Shown here one piece after another: positions 33,817 through 43,224 of a stretch of 64,000 bases of DNA (position 1 is its first letter; each line of letters begins with the position of its first letter). A program made the translations under genes and the position numbers. Below the pieces are notes generated by a model, which saw nothing but the letters and a program-made list of their open reading frames with translations, was not told where the DNA came from and did no database searches. Source of the DNA: Chryseobacterium pennipullorum (GTDB taxonomy: Bacteria > Bacteroidota > Bacteroidia > Flavobacteriales > Weeksellaceae); the NCBI RefSeq assembly GCF_003384725.1, contig NZ_QNVV01000009.1, positions 123,463 to 187,462 of the forward strand, in the 5' to 3' direction.

Positions 33817-34449
33817 TCAGAATCTAAATTCTTCAATCAACTGATCGTTGAGCAAAATCCCCGTGCAAGTTTTGTGTTTTTCGGCCGATCCCTGTACCCG
33901 CCAGGTGATGGTATACTGATCTCCGATCCTTGCCTGTTTCGACCTGAATGATGTCAATTGGTGTTCTTTAAAAATCTGTTCGTACTTTTCCGCTACCCCA
34001 TCTTCATACGGGAGCGTGATCTGGTAGGTATACCGCACACTTATTTTGTCTATGATAGTCTGAACGTATTTAAACATTATAAGGAGTAAAAATACCACGA
34101 TGGAACCTATGGTGGCCTCCTGGTAATAGCCAGCTCCTATCGTCATGCCCAACGCAGCACAGATCCATATGGTAACAGCTGTAGTAAGTCCCGAAACCCT
34201 GCTGTCTTCTTTAAAGATAACGCCAGCCCCTACAAAACCTATTCCGGTGATAATATTGGCCGCGATGCGGTCCGGACTTCCCGGGCTTCCAAAATTCATA
34301 GAGAGCATGGTAAAAATACAGGCTCCTAAGGTCACCAGGATCATGGTTCTCAATCCTGCCGATTTCAGCTGATATTCCCTTTCAATTCCTATGATACCCC
34401 CCACAAATACTGAAAATAAAATGGGAAGCAAATCTTCAAACAGATTCAT
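33817..34449 (-). CDS. MgtC/SapB family membrane protein
   Basis: This 210-residue inner-membrane protein matches the MgtC/SapB family. Conserved segments are GGIIGIEREYQLKSAGLRTMILVTLGAC, then GIGFVGAGVIFKE and GLTTAVTIWICAALGM. Four or so membrane helices are followed by a cytosolic C-terminal domain. MgtC-type proteins act in magnesium or phosphate homeostasis and stress; the exact role here is unknown. The upstream TTG would add two residues; I choose the ATG at 34449. Confidence 0.87.
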   Translation of the reverse strand: MNLFEDLLPILFSVFVGGIIGIEREYQLKSAGLRTMILVTLGACIFTMLSMNFGSPGSPDRIAANIITGIGFVGAGVIFKEDSRVSGLTTAVTIWICAALGMTIGAGYYQEATIGSIVVFLLLIMFKYVQTIIDKISVRYTYQITLPYEDGVAEKYEQIFKEHQLTSFRSKQARIGDQYTITWRVQGSAEKHKTCTGILLNDQLIEEFRF

Positions 34450-34516
34450 TGACAAATTTTTGATATTAAATGTATCTGATTTTTTTCAATTATAAAAATA
34501 CTTTTTACCCTTATAT

Positions 34517-34547
34517 CAAAACAAAACCGCCGTACAATACAGCGGTT
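34517..34547 (-). terminator. Terminator of the prmA transcript
   Basis: On the minus strand AACCGC pairs with GCGGTT around TGTATTGTACG and is followed by TTTGTTTTG. Confidence 0.6.
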
Positions 34548-34574
34548 CAATTTATTTCTAAAATTGTTATTTCA

Positions 34575-34688
34575 TTAGATAGGAACTCGTGTTCCAGAGA
34601 TCCGTTTTAGCGATCTGTTTTTCCTTTTCCTCATTATGGTCTCTTCACTCACGGTGAGTAAAAATAAAGTGGCCCATAAAGTTTTCAT
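34575..34688 (-). CDS. Possible 37-residue small protein after prmA
   Basis: This short ATG frame starts 18 bases after the prmA stop and ends 27 bases before the terminator, so it would be in the prmA transcript. It begins with MKTLWATLFLLTVSEE, a short hydrophobic stretch, and becomes very basic at its end (RKRKNRSLKR). A shift to another frame after the 19th codon would give a more acidic, protein-like tail ending WNTSSYLMK, so a frameshift is possible. No known family is recognised. Confidence 0.3.
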   Translation of the reverse strand: MKTLWATLFLLTVSEETIMRKRKNRSLKRISGTRVPI

Positions 34689-34706
34689 CTATAGTTTTTG
34701 TTTTTT

Positions 34707-35534
34707 CTATTTTTCAAGCCACAAACTTACCCACTCTTCGCGCTGTACCTGTTTTTTCAGTTCAAGGCCATTTTCCCTGCATACTTCCAGAATATCATCT
34801 ACATCAAAGAAACAAAGTCCCGAAAGCAACAGCTTTCCTCCATCATTCAATACGGAAACGTAAGTAGGAATATCTGAAATCAGAATATTTCTGTTGATAT
34901 TGGCTAAGATGATATCAAAAGTCTCTTTTCCAAGGTTCTCTGCTGTTCCCTGCTCAATATCCAGCTCGACACCGTTTCTTACCGCATTCTCTTTTGAATT
35001 TTCCACGGACCACTCATCAATGTCAATTGCTTTTGTATCTCCCGCTCCCTGCTGTTTTGCATAGATAGCCAGCACAGAAGTTCCACAGCCCATATCCAAT
35101 ACTTTTTTACCATTAAAATCAATATTCATCATTTGCTGGATCATCAGGTGCGTGGTAGGATGATGTCCTGTCCCGAAAGACATTTTAGGCTGGATGATAA
35201 TCTCATGCATGCCTGGAACAGATTCATGAAACTCTGCTCTGATCAGTACTTTATCATCAATATTAATGGGTGAAAAGTTCTTTTCCCATTCTTCATTCCA
35301 GTTGATATTCGGCATTTCTTCGAAAGAGTATTCAATCTTTACGTTTTCGTTGTCAAAAATTGGAAGCCCTTTAAGCTGATCTTCATGAAACAGTTCGGTC
35401 TGAATATATCCTAAAATTCCGTCAATTTCTTCTGTAAAGCTGTCAAAACCTATTTCGATGAGTTCTGCCATTAAAATCTCATTCCAGGGTTGCAATGGAG
35501 AAATTTTGAAATTGAATTCTAAATAATTTTGCAT
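34707..35534 (-). CDS. prmA: Ribosomal protein L11 methyltransferase
   Basis: It methylates ribosomal protein L11 in the cytosol. The 275-residue enzyme has a variable N-terminal substrate domain. A SAM-binding core follows: MSFGTGHHPTTHLM (about 130), VLDMGCGTSVLAIYA (motif I, about 150), and IILANINRNILI (about 210), the NPPY-like motif IV of PrmA. I use the ATG at 35534. The longer start would lie inside the -7 box. Confidence 0.92.
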   Translation of the reverse strand: MQNYLEFNFKISPLQPWNEILMAELIEIGFDSFTEEIDGILGYIQTELFHEDQLKGLPIFDNENVKIEYSFEEMPNINWNEEWEKNFSPINIDDKVLIRAEFHESVPGMHEIIIQPKMSFGTGHHPTTHLMIQQMMNIDFNGKKVLDMGCGTSVLAIYAKQQGAGDTKAIDIDEWSVENSKENAVRNGVELDIEQGTAENLGKETFDIILANINRNILISDIPTYVSVLNDGGKLLLSGLCFFDVDDILEVCRENGLELKKQVQREEWVSLWLEK

Positions 35535-35549
35535 GTGATTAATTTGCTG

Positions 35550-35557
35550 CAAAAATA
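35550..35557 (-). promoter_or_regulatory. -7 box of the prmA promoter
   Basis: The minus strand reads TATTTTTG, with an expected transcription start about 10 bases before the ATG. Confidence 0.55.
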
Positions 35558-35703
35558 CTAATGTTATTATTGTTAAAAAAATGGCAGGGGTAAGTTTTGG
35601 TGAAAGCCCGAAGATTTCGTGTTTTTGAAAGCATAAGATCTGTGTGTTCGGAAGTTTTAGCTCACATGAATTACATTACTCAGATCGTGCTTCTTTATTT
35701 AGG

Positions 35704-35759
35704 TTTGGACTCAAGCCATTGGAACTGAATGTTATAAAAAAAGCGGACTAAAGTCCGCT
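35704..35759. repeat. BIME-like double palindrome, copy 3
   Basis: TTTGGACTCAAGCCA (35704-35718, degenerate) and AGCGGACTAAAGTCCGCT (35742-35759, perfect) are separated by an AT-rich linker. The layout equals copies 1 and 2. The gap 35560-35841 holds nothing else. Confidence 0.65.
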
Positions 35760-35841
35760 CCTATTGAATTCTTTTATTAAAAAGCTGTCCATCAATTCAC
35801 AGCATTTACTGTAACTGCAATAACTGTAAGTGGTAAGCAGT

Positions 35842-36555
35842 CTACGGATTGGTAGAAAAGATAGAACCATTGGCAATCAGTGCTCTCCTGTTCATTTTCA
35901 AAATATCACGCACCCATTCTGCAAAGTCTTCAGGCTGAAGTACTTTATCCGGATTTCCGTCTGTCAGTCCTCCCTGGATACTCATATCAGAGGCAATGGT
36001 GCTTGGCGTCAGCGTGATGACCCGGATGTTCTGTTTTCTCCATTCTGCCATCATCGATTGTGACAGAGAAACTACTGCTGCTTTGGACGCTGCGTATGCC
36101 GACATATTGGGACCTCCTTTCAACCCTGCTGTGGAGGCTACATTCACGATATCTCCTTCACCCTGAGCCTTCATAAAAGGATGAACTGCTTTAGCGGCGT
36201 AATACACCCCAAATAAATTGGTTCTGATCACCTGTTCCCAGGTTTCAGAAGACATTTCTTCAATGGTACCGAAATCCCCGATTCCCGCATTGTTCACCAG
36301 GATATCCACTCCACCAAGCATTTCAACTAATGTGCTGATTCCTGCTTTTACTGATGCTTCATCATCAATACTGAAGACCGCGTAGGCTGCATTGACCCCC
36401 AATTTCTGGATTTCATCAACTGTATTTTTAAGGTTTTCCTCGTTTCTTCCTGTAATAGCAACGTTTACTCCTTCATTGGCTAATGCTAATGCTACCGCTT
36501 TACCTAACCCTCTTCCACCACCTGTAACGATGGCATTTTTTCCGTTTATATTCAT
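35842..36555 (-). CDS. SDR family oxidoreductase, 3-ketoacyl-ACP-reductase-like
   Basis: This 237-residue NAD(P)-dependent reductase has TGGGRGLG (about 11-18), the charge-determining loop ITGRNEEN (typical of NADPH users), NNAG (about 87-90) and the catalytic Ser-Tyr-Lys seen as VNVASTAG and YAASK. It is closest in pattern to FabG-like reductases, though such proteins also act on polyols or sugars. The C-terminus is slightly short. No fatty-acid gene is near, so the substrate is open. Confidence 0.85.
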   Translation of the reverse strand: MNINGKNAIVTGGGRGLGKAVALALANEGVNVAITGRNEENLKNTVDEIQKLGVNAAYAVFSIDDEASVKAGISTLVEMLGGVDILVNNAGIGDFGTIEEMSSETWEQVIRTNLFGVYYAAKAVHPFMKAQGEGDIVNVASTAGLKGGPNMSAYAASKAAVVSLSQSMMAEWRKQNIRVITLTPSTIASDMSIQGGLTDGNPDKVLQPEDFAEWVRDILKMNRRALIANGSIFSTNP

Positions 36556-36577
36556 AGTAATGATACTTTTCTTTATA

Positions 36578-36585
36578 CAAAGTTA
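36578..36585 (-). promoter_or_regulatory. -7 box of the FabG-like SDR promoter
   Basis: The minus strand reads TAACTTTG, about 22 bases before the ATG. Confidence 0.6.
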
Positions 36586-36775
36586 CAAAAGAACATTTTT
36601 ACAGAGCGGCAAGAATCTATATTTAATTGTTTTTTAATAGCTTTTGGGATCCTCGAAAATCATTGGATTTTAATGTTTATGAAATACAGTCAGCTTACAC
36701 TACACCCAACATTTGTGGTTGAAGAATAGATCTCATAATTTAAAACTCACTTTACGCAATAGACATTTTGCTGAA

Positions 36776-36808
36776 AGTAAAAAGTAAAGCCGATCCCAAG
36801 GACCGGCT
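36776..36808 (-). terminator. Terminator of the SusC-SusD-phosphoesterase operon
   Basis: On the minus strand AGCCGGTCC pairs over 9 bp (one G-U) with GGATCGGCT around TTG and is followed by TTTACTTTTT. Confidence 0.75.
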
Positions 36809-36845
36809 CTCAAATCTAAAAAAAGTATAGTAAAAAATAGAAGAC

Positions 36846-38429
36846 TTAAGGAATCTGAACTGAGTTCTGAACGTCAAAATCTTCGGAAGCAGAGAATTGA
36901 TTTCCATACCGGTCAAAAGCTCTGACCTCAACTTTATGTTTTCCCAATGATAGCTTTTTAGGAAAATCTGCCTTCCAGATATGCTTTGACATTTCAGGAT
37001 TGGAGGGTCTTCTGCCTGGAAAAATCTTTTCCGTAGTATCCCACTTGAATACTGAAAGGGCAAAATTAGGGTCTATGGATTCGTCGTATTCCATTTCTTC
37101 CCATTTCCCATTGTCTATTCTGTATTCAACTTTATCCTTCTGACTTCCCATGAAGAAATTAGCCATTATTTTTGCTGACGTTTTTGCCGGGAAAGGAACG
37201 ACTTTAGGAAGGGACAATTTGATCTGATAATCTTCCGGCTTCCCCGCTGTTTTGTACTTCACTTTATACTGATTATCTGTAAAACTGATGAAAGAATACC
37301 CCTTTGCAGTTCCGTCTCTCATGGTAGAAGTCGGCAATCCCATTTCGTCCGACGTTCCCGACCACCAGTCACCACACGTCGTTCCTACATTATATTCATG
37401 AAGGTCTTTTGCACCATTCCAGCCTGCTTTCTTTCCGTAAAAAATCTGCTGCTGTATGTGGGTGTGAGCGGACAATAACAATGCATTCGGGAACGGACTT
37501 AGAAAATCGAATAACTTCTGACGGTCAGAATTTCTGAAATTATCTTCATTATGATGCTCCAGCGGAATATGGAAAGAAACAACAATAAGTTTATTTTTAT
37601 CCACCAGTTTCAAATCGTTTTCAATAAACTGCAGCTGATCTTCACGGAATCCTCCCCAATATCCTTTTCCATCTCTGGGATCGGGATATAAAATATCATC
37701 CAATACTATAAAGTGAACATTTCCATAATTGAAAGAATAGTTGGCAGGGCCGAAAGTCGCTTCAAAAGTTTCATCTGATAAATAATCTTCTTTCGCCTCA
37801 TAGTTCATATCGTGATTTCCCATCACATTGTACCACGGTAAGCCGATTTCCTTCATCACATCTGCATACGGTTTTTGCAAACTTAAATCGTCTCCAACCA
37901 AATCACCCAGCGTAATTCCGAAGACTGTATTTTTCTTCGTAGTTTTCACTTCGTTTACAATGGCTCTTCTGAAATAATCCAATTGTTTTTCCGTGTATGG
38001 CTGTGGATCTCCGAAAACCAAAATATCAAAATTTTTATTTTCGTTTTGTTTATTCAAAGCAAAATTCACTTCTTTTGGAAGCTCACCTGTAGGAGCCGTT
38101 CCTTTATATTTAAAATCTGCCGGTGAACCTTTCGGCTTGTACTGATAATAATATTGGGGTAAATTGTTTCCGTTCAAAGCGACCTGATACCCGGAAGGTT
38201 TAATAACAAAAACAGTCTGCCCATCCTGAACCGGCAGGCTATATCTTCCGCTTTTATCCGTGAGGACCACTTGTGCACCATTGGAAACCGCAACACCCTG
38301 GATTCCTTTTTCACGGTTTTCCTTCTTCTGGTTTTTATTAAGATCCTCAAAGACATACCCTGAAACGGAAGTCTGGGAAAATGCCATTGCCGAAATCAGT
38401 AAGCACGGCATTAAAAATTTTATATTCAT
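36846..38429 (-). CDS. Secreted calcineurin-like metallophosphoesterase
   Basis: This 527-residue exported phosphoesterase has a signal peptide (residues 1-18, AMAFSQ). An N-terminal beta domain of the MetallophosN type (SGYVFEDLNKNQ, about 23-100) follows. The metal site is in the central domain: FGDPQPYTE (about 138), GDLVGDD (about 175) and VMGNHDMNY (about 200), with HIPLEHH and SAHTHIQQQ supplying the later histidines. A C-terminal MetallophosC beta domain completes it. It is third in an operon after susC and susD (37-base gap), which suggests it cleaves the ligand imported or bound by that pair. Confidence 0.88.
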   Translation of the reverse strand: MNIKFLMPCLLISAMAFSQTSVSGYVFEDLNKNQKKENREKGIQGVAVSNGAQVVLTDKSGRYSLPVQDGQTVFVIKPSGYQVALNGNNLPQYYYQYKPKGSPADFKYKGTAPTGELPKEVNFALNKQNENKNFDILVFGDPQPYTEKQLDYFRRAIVNEVKTTKKNTVFGITLGDLVGDDLSLQKPYADVMKEIGLPWYNVMGNHDMNYEAKEDYLSDETFEATFGPANYSFNYGNVHFIVLDDILYPDPRDGKGYWGGFREDQLQFIENDLKLVDKNKLIVVSFHIPLEHHNEDNFRNSDRQKLFDFLSPFPNALLLSAHTHIQQQIFYGKKAGWNGAKDLHEYNVGTTCGDWWSGTSDEMGLPTSTMRDGTAKGYSFISFTDNQYKVKYKTAGKPEDYQIKLSLPKVVPFPAKTSAKIMANFFMGSQKDKVEYRIDNGKWEEMEYDESIDPNFALSVFKWDTTEKIFPGRRPSNPEMSKHIWKADFPKKLSLGKHKVEVRAFDRYGNQFSASEDFDVQNSVQIP

Positions 38430-38466
38430 GTTAAAAAAATTAAGAGATTAAATATTCTATTGAACA

Positions 38467-39915
38467 TTACTTATTCCACCACATTTTGGTGTTGATATGG
38501 TCTCCGCCCATATTTTGGGAAGCAATTACATAATTATCATAGTTCTGCACCTTTGTTACCGTCGGATATAGCATCCTTTGAGGCATTTTAGCATCATTCA
38601 TCAGACCGCCATTATTTGGCAACACAGGAAGCCCCGTTCTTCTTTGCTCATACCATTGCTGATGATCTACAAAGAAAAGAGCTACATATTTCTGGAGCAT
38701 AATTCTTTCCAGGCTGTCATCATAAGCTACTTTTGGATTGTCAAAGTAGTTGGCCGGAACTGTTGCTCCCCATTGTTCAAGCGTTGCTTTCACACCATTC
38801 TCATAAAAGGTCCGGGCGCTTCCTGTGATTATTTTTTTATAAGCAAGCTCTGCAAGGATAAACTGAAGTTCTGCGTAGGGCATTACTAAAATTTTCAACG
38901 GAGCTTTTGCCAAATTCTGATTGAGATTTGACGGCTGATAATCGAAAGCAGTTCCCAGAGCGTAGCCTGAAGGCGCCCCTTTATATCCAATATTGGCATT
39001 TCCAGGAATTGATTTTGCCTGTGTGAAAAACAAACTTAACCGCGGGTCATTATTATCTACTAAAGTTTGTGTAAAGAAACCTCCGGAAGCCCTGTACGCT
39101 GTGAAATCCTGTGGCCGTGCAATCGGCGGCAACAATGGCGCAACTCCTGAAATATCCAGAACAACACCGTCTGCATTACTTTGGAAGATAGGATGACCCA
39201 CCGGATCATTGACGATATCGGCAATTCTCTGATTGACATTCACCTCTCCGTTTCTTTTTAAAATCCTTGTTAGAAGCCTTAAAGAAAGAGAATTACAGAA
39301 TTTTTTCCATTTTACAATTCCGGCGGTACTTGCATTGGCCTGAAAGAAAAGATCCCCTTCACTTAATGTCTTGGTCTCATCAAAAAGTGTATTTGCTTCC
39401 TTCAGGTCATCCAAAAGGAACATATAGATATCTTTCTGCTTATCATATTTCGGCCTCATGATACCTTCCTCCAGCCGTAAAGCTTCCGTCATAGGAACGT
39501 CACCGAATGCATCGGTAAGGTTTGACATGATCCAGGCATTCAAAACCTTTGAAATAGCCAGGTAATTGTTATTCTGTTCTTTTTTGGCGGCCTCGTTAAG
39601 TTCTTTTACCTGTTTCAGCCATTTATAGCTTGTATTCCAGTATCCGTTTCCTGTGCTTTCCGTAAGATAGTAACGGCTTACTGTGGCTCCTTCATTAGGA
39701 AAATCAAGCGCCACCTGCATAATATCAAAAGTGAAATCATCCGCCCTGTTGTATCCGTAAGATCCCATTTCATACTGAATCGGAACCAAAAAACTTCCTA
39801 CAGAAGGCTCTTTTATTCTGCTGGTATCGGTGTTGATCTCTTCAAAGTTTCGCTCACAGGAATTAAAAGTAAAAACAGATAGCGCAATGAGTGTTGATAA
39901 AAATATTTTTTTCAT
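38467..39915 (-). CDS. SusD/RagB-like substrate-binding lipoprotein
   Basis: This 482-residue outer-membrane lipoprotein has a signal ending FNSC (cysteine at about residue 19) and TPR-like helices of the SusD-like_2 group. Segments such as WIMSNLTDAFGDVPMTEAL, QWYEQRRTG and MPYAELQFILAELAYK are characteristic. It is the lid that captures ligand for the SusC pore encoded 7 bases upstream. The ligand cannot be read from the sequence, but the linked phosphoesterase points to a phosphorylated compound. Confidence 0.9.
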   Translation of the reverse strand: MKKIFLSTLIALSVFTFNSCERNFEEINTDTSRIKEPSVGSFLVPIQYEMGSYGYNRADDFTFDIMQVALDFPNEGATVSRYYLTESTGNGYWNTSYKWLKQVKELNEAAKKEQNNNYLAISKVLNAWIMSNLTDAFGDVPMTEALRLEEGIMRPKYDKQKDIYMFLLDDLKEANTLFDETKTLSEGDLFFQANASTAGIVKWKKFCNSLSLRLLTRILKRNGEVNVNQRIADIVNDPVGHPIFQSNADGVVLDISGVAPLLPPIARPQDFTAYRASGGFFTQTLVDNNDPRLSLFFTQAKSIPGNANIGYKGAPSGYALGTAFDYQPSNLNQNLAKAPLKILVMPYAELQFILAELAYKKIITGSARTFYENGVKATLEQWGATVPANYFDNPKVAYDDSLERIMLQKYVALFFVDHQQWYEQRRTGLPVLPNNGGLMNDAKMPQRMLYPTVTKVQNYDNYVIASQNMGGDHINTKMWWNK

Positions 39916-39922
39916 GATGATC

Positions 39923-42901
39923 TTAGAATTTTAAATTAACTTGAAATCCGACAGTTCTTGCCGATGGAAGCTGACCGATCTCGGCCCCCGGAGTAATGGT
40001 AGAGTCGTTGAGAGCTGCAACTTCCGGATCAAACATTGGAAACTTCGTCCACATCCATAGGTTTTTACCAAAAACAGCCAGCGTAAGCTCGGTAAGCTTT
40101 AGCGGAGCAATCAGCTCTTTTGAGAATGAATAGGCAATTCTTGCATCCCTCAGCTTGATGAAAGAGGTATCGAAAGTATTGGTTTCCACATTCGCTCTTC
40201 TGTAGTAATCCGCATAATAGGCTGCCAATCCAACGGCTTTTGTATTCGCAGTATAGGTTCCGTCAGCATTTAAGATCACCCCCTGCCCAACGATTGTCCC
40301 ACCTGGATTATCTCTTCCCATCAGCGTATGTCCTAATTTACCCTGCTCAGACATTTTGTGATGGGTTTGGGAATAGGCCACTCCACCGTACTGACCGTCG
40401 AATGAGAAACTGATCTGCCAGTTTTTAATTTTAAAATCATTCTGGAAGCCTGCTCTCCATTTCGGGAATGCATTTCCTACTTTCTCCACCCGGTCCGGCC
40501 TTGCAGGAAGTCCCGTTGCTGGATCATAAACAACATCTCCGTTAGCATTTCTTACCAGTTTAAAACCATAGAGATCTCCTAAAGAACCGCCAACAGTTGC
40601 ATTATAATACAATACTCCGGCTACTGTTGAAATGGTATAATAACTTTCACCTGCAAATTCGTCAGGTAATGTCAGAATTTTGTTTCGGTTTAACGTCCAG
40701 TTTGCTGAGATATTCCAACTGAAGTTTTTTGTTTTGAAAGGCGCAGCATTCATGCTCATTTCTACTCCCCTGTTTCTTACTTTTCCTGCGTTGATAATCC
40801 TGTTTGAATAACCAGATTCCAATAATGTTGGAATGGTAATAATCTGATTTTCGGTATCGTTCTGATAAAGCGTAACATTATAGCTCAATCTGTTCTTTAA
40901 CACTGAAAAATCCATACCCGCTTCAATATTGGTATTATCTTCAGGCTTCAGCAATGGATTCGGATATGTTCCGGGGGTTAAGACAGAACCGACAAAATCG
41001 CTTGGCGTGTAATATTTATCCAGCTGGTAAGGAAGACCGGCCACCCCAACTTTTGCCCAAGAAGCTCTTAATTTCCAATAATTAAAAGCAGGACCTGATA
41101 ATTTAAAAAGATCTGAAAGAATAACACTTGTACTTACTGAAGGATAAAAGAAAGATCTGTACTGGACAGGAAGTGTGCTGCTCCAGTCATTTCTGCCGGT
41201 AACATCTAAAAATACCAGGTTGTCATAATTAGCACTTACCAAACCATATACAGAATTCGTCTGCTGATCATTTGGCTTCGGAACTTTGGTGATCAGAGAG
41301 ATGGCATTATTTAAACTGTAATCTCCCACTACTTTCAGTCCTTCCGCACGGTAATCATTCATTACATATTCGTTGTAGCGGATACTTGCTCCCGCATTGG
41401 CGGTAATATTAAATTTGTTGAAGTCTTTTTTAAAGGTGAACAATACGTCATTATTGAATTCATTATTCTTTATATACTGTTCTCTGTAAAAACCTTTCAG
41501 ATAATTGGCAGAACTGTAAGGCCGTTTCGTTGTCCTCTTCTCATTAAGCATCTCAATCCCTGATCTGAACATCAAGCTGAAATTTTTATTAAAATCATAG
41601 GTTGCGGAAAGATTCCCGGTGATCATTTTCTTTTGAACACCGTTCAGCATCTGATAAGCGATAAGATATGGATTATCGATAAAACTGCTGAAGGGATGAA
41701 TCTGATCGATCTCATCCTGCCCGGGCTTCCAAATCGGTTGATACCAGGCAAGGTCAACATTAGGATTTTGGAAGATCATGAAATACGAAATCGATTGGTT
41801 GTTATATCCGGTTGCAGGGAGATTGTCACTTTTGGTATTCGCATAATTGAATCTTGCTGAGATTTTCAATTTATCCGTTACCTTATGATCGAGCGAGAAT
41901 GCTCCATTGAAGCGGTCAAAACCCGTATTAGGCATCATCCATTTGTTATCCAGATAGGTAAGTGATGCCCTGAAGCTCGTCTTTTCAGTACTGCTTTCAA
42001 CAGAAACGTTGTTGGAAGAAGTGACCCCGGTCTCCCAAAAACCTTTCACATTGTCTTTGTAAGGTCTCCACAACTGTCTTTCTGCGCTTTGACCCAAAAG
42101 GTTAGGATCATACTGGAAATAGTATTGTCCATTGAACTTCGGTCCGAACGCACTACTCGTTCCGCCTGTGCTTACCCCATCCGGAGACGCACCGTACGAA
42201 TAAAAAAACTCTCCCGCAGAATTTTTAGCTTGTGTTCCCTGCCCGTATTCATACTGATAATCCGGCCATTTTAATACAGAATCGTAACTTAATGAAGAGT
42301 TGAAAGAAACCCGGATTTTCCCGTCCTTACCTCGTCCTGATTTTGTGGTAATCATTAAGGCTCCATTGGCTGCTCTTGAACCATACAAAGCTGCAGCAGA
42401 GGCCCCTTTAAGAACTGTTATCGATTCAATATCATCCGGATTGATGCTGTTGAGACCATTACCCAGATCGATGGGAAGATCTCCTCCGGTTCCCGCTCCA
42501 TATGCTGCAGTTCCGGTTCCTGTGGTTGAATTGCTCAACGGAACACCATCTACTACAATAAGCGCGTAGTTTCCATCAAGGCTAAAAGATTTTTCTCCTC
42601 TTAATGTGATTCTTGAAGAACTTAAAGGCCCGGCTCCCGCAGTTTGAATTTTCAGCCCGGCTACACGGCCTTCAAGCCCCTGAGCCCAGTTATTGTTCTG
42701 AATATTTTCAAAAATCTCAGAACCTACTTTTTCAGCAACGTAACCAAGGGACTTATCCTGCCTTTTGATTCCTAAAGCAGTTACCACTACTTCATCCAGA
42801 CCTCTTACAGTATCTTTTTTTACTTTCTGCTGAGCCGTCAGGCTGACGCTGAATAATCCTAACAGCGACAAAACCAATAATTTCTGTGTCTCTTTACGCA
42901 T
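39923..42901 (-). CDS. SusC/RagA-type TonB-linked outer-membrane transporter
   Basis: This 992-residue barrel imports ligand captured by SusD, driven by TonB. The signal peptide is residues 1-23. The usual N-terminal carboxypeptidase-like extension is missing: the TonB-box-like DEVVVTALG follows almost at once (about 35-43), then the plug domain with LEGRVAGLKIQT and VLKGASAAALYGSRAANG. The remainder is beta strands, with a C-terminal aromatic strand ending FQVNLKF. It forms an operon with SusD and a phosphoesterase, with a TAATTTTG promoter just upstream. Confidence 0.92.
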   Translation of the reverse strand: MRKETQKLLVLSLLGLFSVSLTAQQKVKKDTVRGLDEVVVTALGIKRQDKSLGYVAEKVGSEIFENIQNNNWAQGLEGRVAGLKIQTAGAGPLSSSRITLRGEKSFSLDGNYALIVVDGVPLSNSTTGTGTAAYGAGTGGDLPIDLGNGLNSINPDDIESITVLKGASAAALYGSRAANGALMITTKSGRGKDGKIRVSFNSSLSYDSVLKWPDYQYEYGQGTQAKNSAGEFFYSYGASPDGVSTGGTSSAFGPKFNGQYYFQYDPNLLGQSAERQLWRPYKDNVKGFWETGVTSSNNVSVESSTEKTSFRASLTYLDNKWMMPNTGFDRFNGAFSLDHKVTDKLKISARFNYANTKSDNLPATGYNNQSISYFMIFQNPNVDLAWYQPIWKPGQDEIDQIHPFSSFIDNPYLIAYQMLNGVQKKMITGNLSATYDFNKNFSLMFRSGIEMLNEKRTTKRPYSSANYLKGFYREQYIKNNEFNNDVLFTFKKDFNKFNITANAGASIRYNEYVMNDYRAEGLKVVGDYSLNNAISLITKVPKPNDQQTNSVYGLVSANYDNLVFLDVTGRNDWSSTLPVQYRSFFYPSVSTSVILSDLFKLSGPAFNYWKLRASWAKVGVAGLPYQLDKYYTPSDFVGSVLTPGTYPNPLLKPEDNTNIEAGMDFSVLKNRLSYNVTLYQNDTENQIITIPTLLESGYSNRIINAGKVRNRGVEMSMNAAPFKTKNFSWNISANWTLNRNKILTLPDEFAGESYYTISTVAGVLYYNATVGGSLGDLYGFKLVRNANGDVVYDPATGLPARPDRVEKVGNAFPKWRAGFQNDFKIKNWQISFSFDGQYGGVAYSQTHHKMSEQGKLGHTLMGRDNPGGTIVGQGVILNADGTYTANTKAVGLAAYYADYYRRANVETNTFDTSFIKLRDARIAYSFSKELIAPLKLTELTLAVFGKNLWMWTKFPMFDPEVAALNDSTITPGAEIGQLPSARTVGFQVNLKF

Positions 42902-42918
42902 ATCCTTTTTTGTTTGCG

Positions 42919-42926
42919 CAAAATTA
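42919..42926 (-). promoter_or_regulatory. -7 box of the susC operon promoter
   Basis: The minus strand reads TAATTTTG, 17 bases before the ATG. The remaining 42930-43170 is AT-rich without other features. Confidence 0.55.
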
Positions 42927-43170
42927 AAACGACATTATGATTGCGATTTTAACAAGGTTTTAACATTTATTAAAGATTTATTAAACAAAACGTTAATTAC
43001 ATATGAACAACACACACAACTAATTGATTATTAAAGCTTTGTATAATTAATGATTTTTAATACCATTGTCCTATTGTATTTGCGTATCTTTATTGTCTTA
43101 TCTTGATACAATAATAAACATCCACTTTAAGATATTGATTCACAATAAACTATACAGATATGTTATAATA

Positions 43171-43203
43171 AAAAAAATCTGTCTCCCGGCAGGAGACAGA
43201 TTG
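43171..43203 (-). terminator. Terminator of the GDPD gene
   Basis: ATCTGTCTCC pairs with GGAGACAGAT and is followed on the minus strand by eight T residues, just past the stop. Confidence 0.9.
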
Positions 43204-43224
43204 TATAAGGTATTGAATTTAGAA

